Assembly: GCA_020636025.1 (NCBI GenBank) | Contig: JACJYQ010000007.1 | Location: 1-64,000, forward strand | Source: Lewinellaceae bacterium | Lineage (GTDB): Bacteria > Bacteroidota > Bacteroidia > Chitinophagales > Saprospiraceae | Direction: 5' to 3' | Length of the DNA: 64,000 bases | Shown: positions 1 to 7,619 of the stretch, in pieces | Layout: each line of letters begins with the position of its first letter | Numbering within the stretch: position 1 is the first letter of the stretch | Translations under genes and position numbers: made by a program | Notes under the pieces: generated by a model | Told to the model about the DNA's origin: nothing | What the model saw: only the letters and a program-made list of their open reading frames with translations | The model's database searches: none

Positions 1-5
1 TTGAA

Positions 6-47
6 GATTGATGATTGCAGATTTGAGATCGGGATTACATGAATTCT
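6..47. repeat. Degenerate heptamer array at the window edge
   Basis: Six consecutive 7-bp blocks can be laid out here, with GATTGAT, GATTGCA and GATTTGA the clearest units. The last block overlaps the stop codon of the minus-strand gene that follows. The units resemble those at 51010-51108. The partner arm, if any, would lie outside the window. The blocks after the third are strongly diverged, so this is only a probable member of the heptamer family. Confidence 0.45.
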
Positions 48-381
48 ATGCGAGTTCTTCCCAGAATTCTACGGCTCTACGGGTATGAGGGACGCAAATA
101 GAGCCGCCGACTATGTTAGCTACAGCAAATACTTCAAATATTTGATCAGTATTTACACCAAGTTCGTGGGCGCGTTGTAAGTGGTATTTAATGCAATCAT
201 CGCAACGCAACACCATAGAGGCAACCAGTCCCAGCAATTCTTTGGTTTTTACATCGAGTGCTCCTTCCTGGTAAGCTTGATTATCCAGGCTCCAGAAGCG
301 TTTCATCACTTTATTGTCGTGTGCAAGGATGCGGTCATTCATTTTGGCTCGGTAATCATTGAATTCTTTTACTAAAGACAT
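46..381 (-). CDS. Carboxymuconolactone decarboxylase / AhpD-like protein
   Basis: The 111-residue protein has the all-helical AhpD/CMD fold signature. C60 and C63 lie in a CxxC motif followed by H67 (CDDCIKYH), the arrangement that gives AhpD-like proteins thiol peroxidase or disulfide reductase activity. The start is placed at the ATG that gives MSLVKEF; an in-frame extension to 447 is possible but would add a non-conserved hydrophobic stretch. Close homologues are usually annotated only as carboxymuconolactone decarboxylase family, and the true substrate is unknown. It is divergent from dtd, whose promoter lies in the shared upstream region. Confidence 0.85.
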   Translation of the reverse strand: MSLVKEFNDYRAKMNDRILAHDNKVMKRFWSLDNQAYQEGALDVKTKELLGLVASMVLRCDDCIKYHLQRAHELGVNTDQIFEVFAVANIVGGSICVPHTRRAVEFWEELA

Positions 382-400
382 GTTTGCAGATTTTGTAATG

Positions 401-431
401 TTGAGAAAGAAAAGTGGTATGCCTACATTTG
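401..431 (+). promoter_or_regulatory. Bacteroidota-type promoter for dtd
   Basis: A TTG at 401-403 is followed after 20 bases by TACATTTG at 424-431, a perfect TAnnTTTG -7 box. This is the -33/-7 pattern known for the Bacteroidota primary sigma factor. Transcription would start near 437, giving dtd a leader of about 50 bases. Confidence 0.6.
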
Positions 432-485
432 GGCTTGTAAAGGTCAAGGGAATTGTGCTTCCAGCGGTACTTAAAATTGGAATTT

Positions 486-938
486 ATGAGAGTTGTCATT
501 CAAAGGGTTTCTAACGCAACCGTAACCGTTGCCGGGGAGACAAGGTCAAAAATAGCATTGGGGCTACTAATTCTTCTGGGAATAGAAGCGGAAGATGTAA
601 TAGAGGATATTGACTGGCTATGCAAAAAGATAGCGTCTCTGCGCATTTTTTCAGATGATCAGGGATTGATGAACTTGTCTGTACAGGATGTACAAGGCAA
701 AATGATTGTGGTTAGTCAGTTTACCTTGTTTGCCAGCACTAAAAAAGGCAATCGACCGTCATTTATCAGGGCTGCGAAGCCAGACTTTGCTGTACCGATG
801 TATGAATTGTTTGTAAAAACCTTGCAATTTGAGTCAAAACGCCCTGTGTCAACGGGGGTATTTGGAGCAGACATGAAGGTATCTCTGCTCAATGATGGTC
901 CTGTTACGATCATCATAGATTCCAAGAACAAAGAGTAA
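486..938 (+). CDS. dtd: D-aminoacyl-tRNA deacylase
   Basis: This cytoplasmic proofreading enzyme hydrolyses D-aminoacyl-tRNAs and mischarged glycyl-tRNA(Ala). The 150-residue length is normal. The two signature motifs are present: SQFTL at residues 77-81 and NDGPVT at 136-141, the second carrying the Gly-Pro pair that forms the chiral-selective active site of the dimer. The ATG at 486 is preferred over an in-frame start at 453 because homologues begin MRVVIQRV. The gene converges on cysS with only 14 bases between the stops. Confidence 0.95.
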   Translation: MRVVIQRVSNATVTVAGETRSKIALGLLILLGIEAEDVIEDIDWLCKKIASLRIFSDDQGLMNLSVQDVQGKMIVVSQFTLFASTKKGNRPSFIRAAKPDFAVPMYELFVKTLQFESKRPVSTGVFGADMKVSLLNDGPVTIIIDSKNKE

Positions 939-952
939 AACTGAGTAGTAAA

Positions 953-2458
953 TTAGGCCTTTCCCCAGCTGACTCCCTCCTTGCCATCTTTAACCTGAAT
1001 TCCTAGCTCCGAAAGAGTATCCCTGATCTTGTCGCTTGTAGTCCAGTCTTTCTGGGTACGGGCATGATTTCTTATATCGAGAATAAGGCTCATGAGCCCG
1101 TCAATAGTACCGTCGTCACCGGATTCGGCACTATCGTCTTTAAGTCCGAATATATTGAAAATGAATGTTTCAAAGGTGGATTTCATTTTCTCAAGTACCC
1201 AGGGTGCAATGGCATCTGCTGGCAATTGCTGGTTGGCAATTTTATGAACATAACTGCCTATTTCATTCAATGATGCAATGGCAATGGCTGTATTAAAGTC
1301 ATCATCCATTCCTTTGTATGCCTCTTCAATGAGCTCCAGAATGGCTCTGTCATGATCATTTTCAGAACCGTCAAAAGCTTTGGAATCTACAGGCAAAGAC
1401 TGAAGGATCTTGTTGGTTTCCATCAGTTTTTTAAAGCCTTTCTCCGCCGCCAGTAATGCTTCATCAGTGATGTCAAGGGTACTCCGGTAATGGGCCATAA
1501 GCATAAAAAAGCGGACAACCATGGGAGAATAGGCTTTGCTGGTATGCTGACTGGTGCCGGTAAATAATTCTGCCGGTGAGATGGTGTTGCCATCGGATTT
1601 CGACATCTTTTTGTTGTTCAGCAACAACATATTGGCGTGCATCCATAGTTTGGCAGGTGCGCATCCGCAGGAGCCGAAATTCTGAGCTACTTCATTTTCA
1701 TGATGCGGAAATTTCAGGTCATTGCCGCCACCATGAATATCAAAGGTTTTTCCTAAATACTTGGTGCTCATGGCGCTGCACTCGAGATGCCAGCCAGGGA
1801 AACCTACTGACCAGGGGCTTTTCCAAAGCATCAGATCCTGAGGGCGACCTTTCATCCAAATAGCAAAGTCGGCCGGATGTTCTTTTTCATCCTGGCTTTT
1901 CAATTCACGGGTTTCTGCATACAAATCTTCGAGTATTCGGCCACTCACAGAGCCGTAGGTGCCCGGGTTTTCAGCGGCAAATTTTGGCACATTGAAATAC
2001 ACCGAGCCATTTTTTTCATAAGCATAACCTCGATCCAGGATGTCCTGAACCATCTCTATCTGCTCCGGAATATGACCGGTAGCCCGTGGCTCAATACTGG
2101 GAGGTAAAGTGTTGAGGATGCGCATCATCTCGTGAAATCCTACAGTATATCGCTGAGCAACTTCCATGGGCTCCAGTTGGGCAAGTTTGGAGCCTTTTGC
2201 CATACGATCTTCTCCATCATCAGTAAGGTGCCCTACATCTGTTATGTTCCGCACATAGCGAACCTTATAGTCCAACAGCCGAAAATATCGATGTATCACA
2301 TCGAAACTGACATAAGTGCGGCAATTGCCAAGGTGTGCATCGTTGTAAACGGTAGGGCCGCACACATACATGCCAACATGGCCGGGTACAATGGGTTCAA
2401 ATATTTCTTTCTTACCGGTGAGGGTATTATAGATCCTGAGGGAACGAGCTTGATTCAT
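953..2458 (-). CDS. cysS: Cysteinyl-tRNA synthetase
   Basis: A class I aminoacyl-tRNA synthetase that charges tRNA(Cys). The 501-residue protein has the zinc-site cysteine in YVCGPTVYN (C33), the HIGH-type motif HLGN at 42-45, the GWHLECSAMS and HGGGNDLKFPHHENE blocks typical of CysRS, and KMSKS at 284-288, followed by the helical anticodon-binding region. The start at MNQARSL is chosen because it precedes the conserved LRIYNT beta strand; the in-frame extension to 2512 is not conserved-looking. It lies 65 bases downstream of rpoN on the same strand and is probably co-transcribed with it. Confidence 0.96.
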   Translation of the reverse strand: MNQARSLRIYNTLTGKKEIFEPIVPGHVGMYVCGPTVYNDAHLGNCRTYVSFDVIHRYFRLLDYKVRYVRNITDVGHLTDDGEDRMAKGSKLAQLEPMEVAQRYTVGFHEMMRILNTLPPSIEPRATGHIPEQIEMVQDILDRGYAYEKNGSVYFNVPKFAAENPGTYGSVSGRILEDLYAETRELKSQDEKEHPADFAIWMKGRPQDLMLWKSPWSVGFPGWHLECSAMSTKYLGKTFDIHGGGNDLKFPHHENEVAQNFGSCGCAPAKLWMHANMLLLNNKKMSKSDGNTISPAELFTGTSQHTSKAYSPMVVRFFMLMAHYRSTLDITDEALLAAEKGFKKLMETNKILQSLPVDSKAFDGSENDHDRAILELIEEAYKGMDDDFNTAIAIASLNEIGSYVHKIANQQLPADAIAPWVLEKMKSTFETFIFNIFGLKDDSAESGDDGTIDGLMSLILDIRNHARTQKDWTTSDKIRDTLSELGIQVKDGKEGVSWGKA

Positions 2459-2523
2459 GATTGCAAAAGTAGAAAGCCTTGTGGGATTTATGGCTGTATA
2501 ACAAAACAACACAGCCGGAAAAA

Positions 2524-4203
2524 TTATAGTTCCTTTCTTAAGCGGGCAACGGGAATATTCAATTGTTCCCGGTATTTGGCCACCGTTCTTCGGGCAATGT
2601 TGTATCCCTTTTTCAAGAGGATTGATTTTAGTTTTTCATCGGAGAGTGGTCTTCGTTTACTCTCTTCATTGATTACTTCGCTGAGGATTTTTTTAACTTC
2701 CAGCGTAGAAACTTCTTCACCATCCTGTGTGCTGAGGCTTTCTGAGAAGAATTCTTTTAGTCTTTTAGTGCCGAATTCTGTTTGAACATATTTAGAATTG
2801 GCAACCCTGCTCACAGTAGATATATCCAGACTGGTAACATCCGCAATGTCCTTCAAAATCATCGGCCGGATCTTTTTTTGATCACCGGTCAGGAAATACT
2901 CTTCCTGATGGCTGAGGATAGCACCCATGGTAAGCATCATGGTTTGCTGGCGTTGCTTAATGGCATCGATAAACCATTTGGCGCTGTCGATTTTCTGTTT
3001 GATAAACAGCACCGCTTCTTTTTCCTGCTTGCTAGGTTTGCGGTGAACTTTCCCATCGTGAAAGGCTTTGAGCATTTCCCGGTAATGGTCGTTGATGCGC
3101 AGGTCAGGAGCGTTGCGGGCATTCAGGGTTAATTCGAGCTCACCATCCCGGTTATTTACCAAAAAATCAGGTACTACATAATTCAGGGCTCTGTTGCCTT
3201 TAGTGGCAAATCCGCTGGCTGGTTTGGGGTTGAGCTTCAGAATTTCATTCACGGCGTCACGCAGGTCTTCCTCATCGATGCTTAGCAAACGACACAGTTT
3301 GGGGTAGTGTTTTTTGGTAAATTCATCAAAATACTGATCAATCAGACGAATAGCGATTTGGATCGTATGCTTTTCGTCTCTGGACAGGTTGTCTTCATCC
3401 TGCTTTAAACGATGATGGAGCTGTAGCAACAGGCACTCTCTGAGATCCCTGGCTCCGGTGCCAGGAGGGTCGAACTGCTGAATTTTCAACAATATTTTAT
3501 TGATCTCCTTCTCATGAGTCGAAATATTCTGGCTGAATAGCAAGTCATCAACCATGGCGTCTGGCTCCCGACGCATGTAACCATCATCATCAATAGAACC
3601 GATGATCTGTTGGGCTATGGCAAATTCCCGTTCATCATCGAGATCGAGCATGCCCAATTGTTGCTCCAAATATTCGTGAAAGGTATTTTCGAAAACCAGC
3701 GGCATACTTTTCTCTTCCTCGTCACCGCCGCGACCGTCATCTCTTGTCTTGTAGGTAGATGGGTCGTCTTCGATAAAGTCGATCATGTAATCATCCAGAT
3801 CGGGACCATCATCTTCGCTAAGGCTGACGGTTTCATCTTCATCGATAAAATCATCGGAGGAGTCACTATCGTAATCATCAGACTGATCCGAATCTCTGCT
3901 TTCATCGTTGTCAGAACTACTATTGTCCTGATCGCTGTCTTTTTCACCCGACTCAGCTTTTTTTTCTCTTTCGTGGTAATTCAGATCCGCATCTGACAAA
4001 TCCATTTCCGACATTCCTTCGTTCAAGTCGGCAGCATCATCGCCTTCTTCCAAGGCGGGGTTGGCTTCCAGTTCTTCCTGGATGCGCTGCTCCAGCGTTG
4101 CCGTTGGTATCTGCAGCAGCTTCATTAATTGAATCTGTTGCGGAGAAAGCTTTTGCTGAAGTTTTAAATTAAGAGACTGTCTTGGACCGAAAGGAGATGC
4201 CAT
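2524..4203 (-). CDS. rpoN: RNA polymerase sigma-54 factor
   Basis: Alternative sigma factor that needs AAA+ enhancer-binding activators and recognises -24/-12 promoters. Region I at the N terminus is glutamine- and leucine-rich (LQQKLSPQQIQLMKLLQ). Residues about 50-165 form a strikingly acidic Asp/Glu/Ser linker (region II). The core-binding and DNA-binding parts follow, and the invariant RpoN box ARRTVAKYRE sits at 537-546. The length of 559 is slightly over average because of the acidic linker. No sigma-54 activator gene is visible in the window. A weak -33/-7 pair (TTTG, CAGATTTG) lies on the minus strand about 50-80 bases upstream of the start. Confidence 0.96.
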   Translation of the reverse strand: MASPFGPRQSLNLKLQQKLSPQQIQLMKLLQIPTATLEQRIQEELEANPALEEGDDAADLNEGMSEMDLSDADLNYHEREKKAESGEKDSDQDNSSSDNDESRDSDQSDDYDSDSSDDFIDEDETVSLSEDDGPDLDDYMIDFIEDDPSTYKTRDDGRGGDEEEKSMPLVFENTFHEYLEQQLGMLDLDDEREFAIAQQIIGSIDDDGYMRREPDAMVDDLLFSQNISTHEKEINKILLKIQQFDPPGTGARDLRECLLLQLHHRLKQDEDNLSRDEKHTIQIAIRLIDQYFDEFTKKHYPKLCRLLSIDEEDLRDAVNEILKLNPKPASGFATKGNRALNYVVPDFLVNNRDGELELTLNARNAPDLRINDHYREMLKAFHDGKVHRKPSKQEKEAVLFIKQKIDSAKWFIDAIKQRQQTMMLTMGAILSHQEEYFLTGDQKKIRPMILKDIADVTSLDISTVSRVANSKYVQTEFGTKRLKEFFSESLSTQDGEEVSTLEVKKILSEVINEESKRRPLSDEKLKSILLKKGYNIARRTVAKYREQLNIPVARLRKEL

Positions 4204-4611
4204 TTGTGAGCTTGGGAATTACGTATTCAGCACTCCGATATCATTTTCACAAATCTGCCACAGCAAAGAAAGGGCCAAATTTTGTTTTTTTAAGATGCGG
4301 AGATGATGATAAAAATTGTGGTTATTGATGGATGTCTTTAAAATTTTGATAATCAGGTTTTTGCGGAAATTTCTTTAAAAACCATGAAGTGAAAATTATT
4401 CAAAAATAATTGGCAAGGATAGTATAAAATAGTGAAATCAGTGAATTTTTTTCTTGCCAATTGCTGACAAATTTTCTCCCAATGCGTGCATATTTAGTTT
4501 GTAAGGCTTTTATTGCCATATTTGTGATTCAATTCGGATACCGGGGCGGGAAACTTTAACGTTTACAAGTTCTAAGCACATAGACCAGCCATTCCAATTG
4601 TTGTTTTTACT
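4204..4611. other. 408-bp divergent intergenic region with an inverted repeat
   Basis: This AT-rich gap separates the rpoN start from a small plus-strand gene and has no credible ORF. It holds a perfect 10-bp inverted repeat, aattggcaag at 4408-4417 and cttgccaatt at 4453-4462, around a 35-base AT-rich loop. The arms could be an operator pair or an RNA hairpin. No textbook TAnnTTTG box was found on the plus strand; TTTAGTTTG near 4496 is one base short of the spacing. Confidence 0.5.
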
Positions 4612-4806
4612 ATGAAAATTTCACGTATCATATTTGCCATCATTTTACTCATTGCTTCTACAGCAACTACACCATCCTGTAGCAAGAAAAGTGGTTGCCC
4701 AGCTACAGATAGTCTGAAACCAAAGACAAATAAAGATGGTACCTATAAAAAGTCAAAAGGTTCTTCTGAGCTCTTCTCAAAAAAGATGCGCAAAAAGATG
4801 AAATAG
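4612..4806 (+). CDS. Small lysine-rich putative lipoprotein
   Basis: I do not recognise a named family. The 64-residue product starts with a hydrophobic signal-like segment (MKISRIIFAIILLIAS) ending in a TPSC sequence that could be a lipobox with Cys22. The rest is hydrophilic, very rich in Lys and Ser, and ends in KKMRKKMK. This fits a tiny exported, membrane-anchored basic peptide. It stands alone, more than 400 bases after the rpoN start. Coding status rests on the signal-like N terminus and the clean ATG; length alone gives little support. Confidence 0.55.
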   Translation: MKISRIIFAIILLIASTATTPSCSKKSGCPATDSLKPKTNKDGTYKKSKGSSELFSKKMRKKMK

Positions 4807-4893
4807 TAGTCGAAACATCCTGCCCGGCGAACGGTACATTGGCTACATTTGCTCATATCAAATTCCGATCATTCACCAAACCGTTCCAAATTT

Positions 4894-5328
4894 ATGAAAA
4901 TCGTTCTGATTGTCATTACTCTCGTGGCTGTGGCCGCCCTGTTTATTTTTTGTAAACATCAACAAACATTCACCGCAGACAATCTGCCAACGCTGCAACT
5001 TCGCTGGGGTACCGGTGGAGGAATTGTTGGGAAGGAAACCACCCTTACACTATTGGAGAATGGCCAGATATTTAAACAAGGCTTCAAGGGGGAAGCGACA
5101 GAGGTTGGAAAAATCAAGGCTAAAGTGGCAAAATCCCTTATTAAAAAAGCAGAAATGCTTGAGTTGGGAAAACGAGAATTCAATCACCCAGGGAATATAT
5201 ACTCATTTCTTGAGTATCAGGAAGGAGATATGATCAGCCGGATTACCTGGGGTGATCAGGCATATACAGTGGATGCTGATGTTCAGGCTCTATTTGATCA
5301 GCTTAATTCGCTTTTGAGAAAAGAATAG
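4894..5328 (+). CDS. Putative membrane-anchored or lipoprotein of unknown function
   Basis: The 144-residue product has an N-terminal hydrophobic segment (MKIVLIVITLVAVAALFIFC) whose Cys20 may be lipidated. The mature part looks like a small beta-rich domain (LQLRWGTGGGIVGKETTLTLLENGQIFKQ), reminiscent of short Bacteroidota proteins of unknown function that carry a WGTGGG..G strand motif. The start at MKIVL is taken rather than the in-frame 4849 because it directly gives the export signal. It lies between the small lysine-rich gene and the M49 peptidase on the same strand. No function is proposed. Confidence 0.7.
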   Translation: MKIVLIVITLVAVAALFIFCKHQQTFTADNLPTLQLRWGTGGGIVGKETTLTLLENGQIFKQGFKGEATEVGKIKAKVAKSLIKKAEMLELGKREFNHPGNIYSFLEYQEGDMISRITWGDQAYTVDADVQALFDQLNSLLRKE

Positions 5329-5435
5329 AACCAGCAGGTCTATAAATCAGGTGTAACATCTTTTCAATTTCAGATATTACTCCGATTCGCCCCGGATTAG
5401 CCGGACTATTTTCAATTGTAAACCAATTTATTTCC

Positions 5436-7487
5436 ATGAAAATTACCAACTTATTTCTATTAGCCATACTTCTAATGGTGGCTGTTTCCTGTGGAGAAAA
5501 GAAAAATGACCAGCAGGATACTGTTTCAGCAAATGAGCCAAACAAGGTATTGTTGGACACATTTGCCGATTTGCAAATTCTACAATATGAACTCCCTGGA
5601 TGGGATAAACTGGATTTGCGTCAAAAAACATTTATCTATTATCTGAGTGAAGCCGCTCTTGCCGGTCGTGACATTATTTACGACCAGCATTGCAAATACA
5701 ACCTTGCGGTTCGCAAGACCTTGGAAGCAGTAATAGGGAACTTCAATGGCGATAAATCAAGTGCAGACTGGAAAGCATTTGAGGAGTACGCCAAGCGTGT
5801 TTGGTTCAGCAACGGCATTCACCATCACTATAATGAAGGCAAGATAATACCAGGCTTCTCAGAGACTTACTTTGCTGAATTGGTAAAAGCTTGCTCAGCT
5901 GAGTCATTGCCCATGCCAGCAGATGAATTATTGACAACTCTTACACCTGTTATGTTTGATCCTCAGGTTTTATCAAAAAGAACCAGTAAGGACAAAACAC
6001 ATGATGTGGTGATGAATTCAGCTGTAAACTTTTATGAAGGCGTAACGGCAGATGAAGTGGATAACTACTATAAAGGTCTGATCAATGATGCGGGGGAAAA
6101 TGCACCTCTGTTTGGATTAAACTCCAAGCTGGTTAAAAAAGACGGGGCGCTTCAGGAAATACCCTGGAAGTCGGGCGGCATGTATGGCGCTGCCATCGAT
6201 AAAATTGTAGAAAACCTTGAAAAGGCCATTCCTTTTGCGGAAAATGACCAGCAGAAAAAAGCCATAGGGTTACTGGTTGATTATTATAAATCCGGTGAAA
6301 TAAAAACCTTTGATGAGTACAACAAGGCATGGGTACTCGATACAGAAAGCACCATTGATTTCATAAACGGCTTCATCGAAGTGTATCATGATCCAAAAGG
6401 TTACAAGGGCGATTATGAGGCGATTATACAGTATAATGATCCGGATGCCACAGAAAAAATGGCCATTGTTAGTAAAAACGCTCAATACTTCGAAGATAAC
6501 TCTACCATTCCTGCTGAGTATAAAAAGGATAAGGTAACCGGTGTCTCTTACCGGGTGATCAATGTGGCGATGGAAGGAGGCGACAGCGCGCCCAGCACGC
6601 CCATCGGTGTAAATTTGCCCAACTCTAACTGGATCCGCCAGCAATATGGTTCAAAATCAATCAGTCTGAATAATATAGAGAACGCATATGCAAAGGCTGG
6701 TGGCGCTGTCGCTACCCAGGAGTTTGCTCATGATGAAGAGGAAATTGCCATAGCTGCAAAGTATTCTGAGGCTTGTGGCAAGATGCATACGGCATTGCAT
6801 GAAGTAATTGGGCATGCCAGTGGTAAACTCAAAGATGGAATGGCTGAACCAAATGTTACCTTAAAGCACTATTCAAGTACTCTTGAAGAAGGTCGTGCCG
6901 ATCTGGTGGCTTTATATTTTATGCCCGACCCAAAACTGGTGGAGTGGGGGTTAATGCCAGATGCTGAAGCTTATAAGTCTGAATATGATTCCTATATAAG
7001 AAATGGCTTGTTGCAACAGCTTCGTCGTTTGCCGGCAGGTGCAGACATAGAGGAAGATCACATGCGCAACCGTCAGTTGGTAGCTGCCTGGGTTTATGAA
7101 AAAGGCAAGGCAGACAACGTTATTGAAAAAGTAAACCGTAACGGAAAAACCTATTACGATATCAAGGATTATGTGAAATTGCGCGATTTGTTTGGGCAGC
7201 TACTTAGCGAAATTCAGCGCATAAAATCAGAAGGAGATTTTGCCGCAGCCAGCGCTCTGGTAGAAGGTTATGGAGTAAAAACAGATGCGGCTGTTGGCAA
7301 AGAGGTAAGGGATCGTTATGCAGCGCTTCCAACCAAGCCTTATTCAGGGTTTGTTCAGCCAAAACTGGTAGCTGTAATAGATGCTTCTGGTAACATTACC
7401 GATGTTAAAGTGGAGAAAGAGTTGAATTTTGTGCAACAAATGTTGCGCTATGGCAAGGAATATTCCTTTTTGCCGATAAATAACTGA
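5436..7487 (+). CDS. Secreted M49 family metallopeptidase (dipeptidyl-peptidase III-like)
   Basis: A zinc exopeptidase predicted to release dipeptides from peptide N termini. The hallmark HExxGH motif of family M49 is at residues 455-460 (HEVIGH), and the downstream zinc ligand motif EEGRAD is at 484-489. The 683-residue length fits DPP III. Unlike the cytosolic eukaryotic enzyme it begins with a lipoprotein signal (MKITNLFLLAILLMVAVSC, lipid on Cys19), so it should act in the periplasm or on the outer membrane, probably in nutrient peptide degradation. It is monocistronic and ends at a strong double hairpin. Confidence 0.92.
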   Translation: MKITNLFLLAILLMVAVSCGEKKNDQQDTVSANEPNKVLLDTFADLQILQYELPGWDKLDLRQKTFIYYLSEAALAGRDIIYDQHCKYNLAVRKTLEAVIGNFNGDKSSADWKAFEEYAKRVWFSNGIHHHYNEGKIIPGFSETYFAELVKACSAESLPMPADELLTTLTPVMFDPQVLSKRTSKDKTHDVVMNSAVNFYEGVTADEVDNYYKGLINDAGENAPLFGLNSKLVKKDGALQEIPWKSGGMYGAAIDKIVENLEKAIPFAENDQQKKAIGLLVDYYKSGEIKTFDEYNKAWVLDTESTIDFINGFIEVYHDPKGYKGDYEAIIQYNDPDATEKMAIVSKNAQYFEDNSTIPAEYKKDKVTGVSYRVINVAMEGGDSAPSTPIGVNLPNSNWIRQQYGSKSISLNNIENAYAKAGGAVATQEFAHDEEEIAIAAKYSEACGKMHTALHEVIGHASGKLKDGMAEPNVTLKHYSSTLEEGRADLVALYFMPDPKLVEWGLMPDAEAYKSEYDSYIRNGLLQQLRRLPAGADIEEDHMRNRQLVAAWVYEKGKADNVIEKVNRNGKTYYDIKDYVKLRDLFGQLLSEIQRIKSEGDFAAASALVEGYGVKTDAAVGKEVRDRYAALPTKPYSGFVQPKLVAVIDASGNITDVKVEKELNFVQQMLRYGKEYSFLPINN

Positions 7488-7491
7488 TTTA

Positions 7492-7573
7492 TTAACCGGG
7501 TGGCTCAAAGTCACCCGGTTAATAACCCGCTGATAAAAAAAACGCCGCGATTGCTCATTTGCAACGCGGCGTT
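7492..7573. terminator. Two tandem terminator hairpins between convergent genes
   Basis: The first stem pairs ttaaccgggtg at 7492-7502 with cacccggttaa at 7512-7522. The second pairs aacgccgcg at 7541-7549 with cgcggcgtt at 7565-7573, and is flanked by A8 on the left and T5 on the right, so it can work on both strands. It serves the M49 peptidase gene (+) and the T9SS substrate gene (-). Confidence 0.85.
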
Positions 7574-7619
7574 TTTAATTTCAAGTAAAAGAGAATCGGT
7601 TTGGAATGGCCTCAATTTG

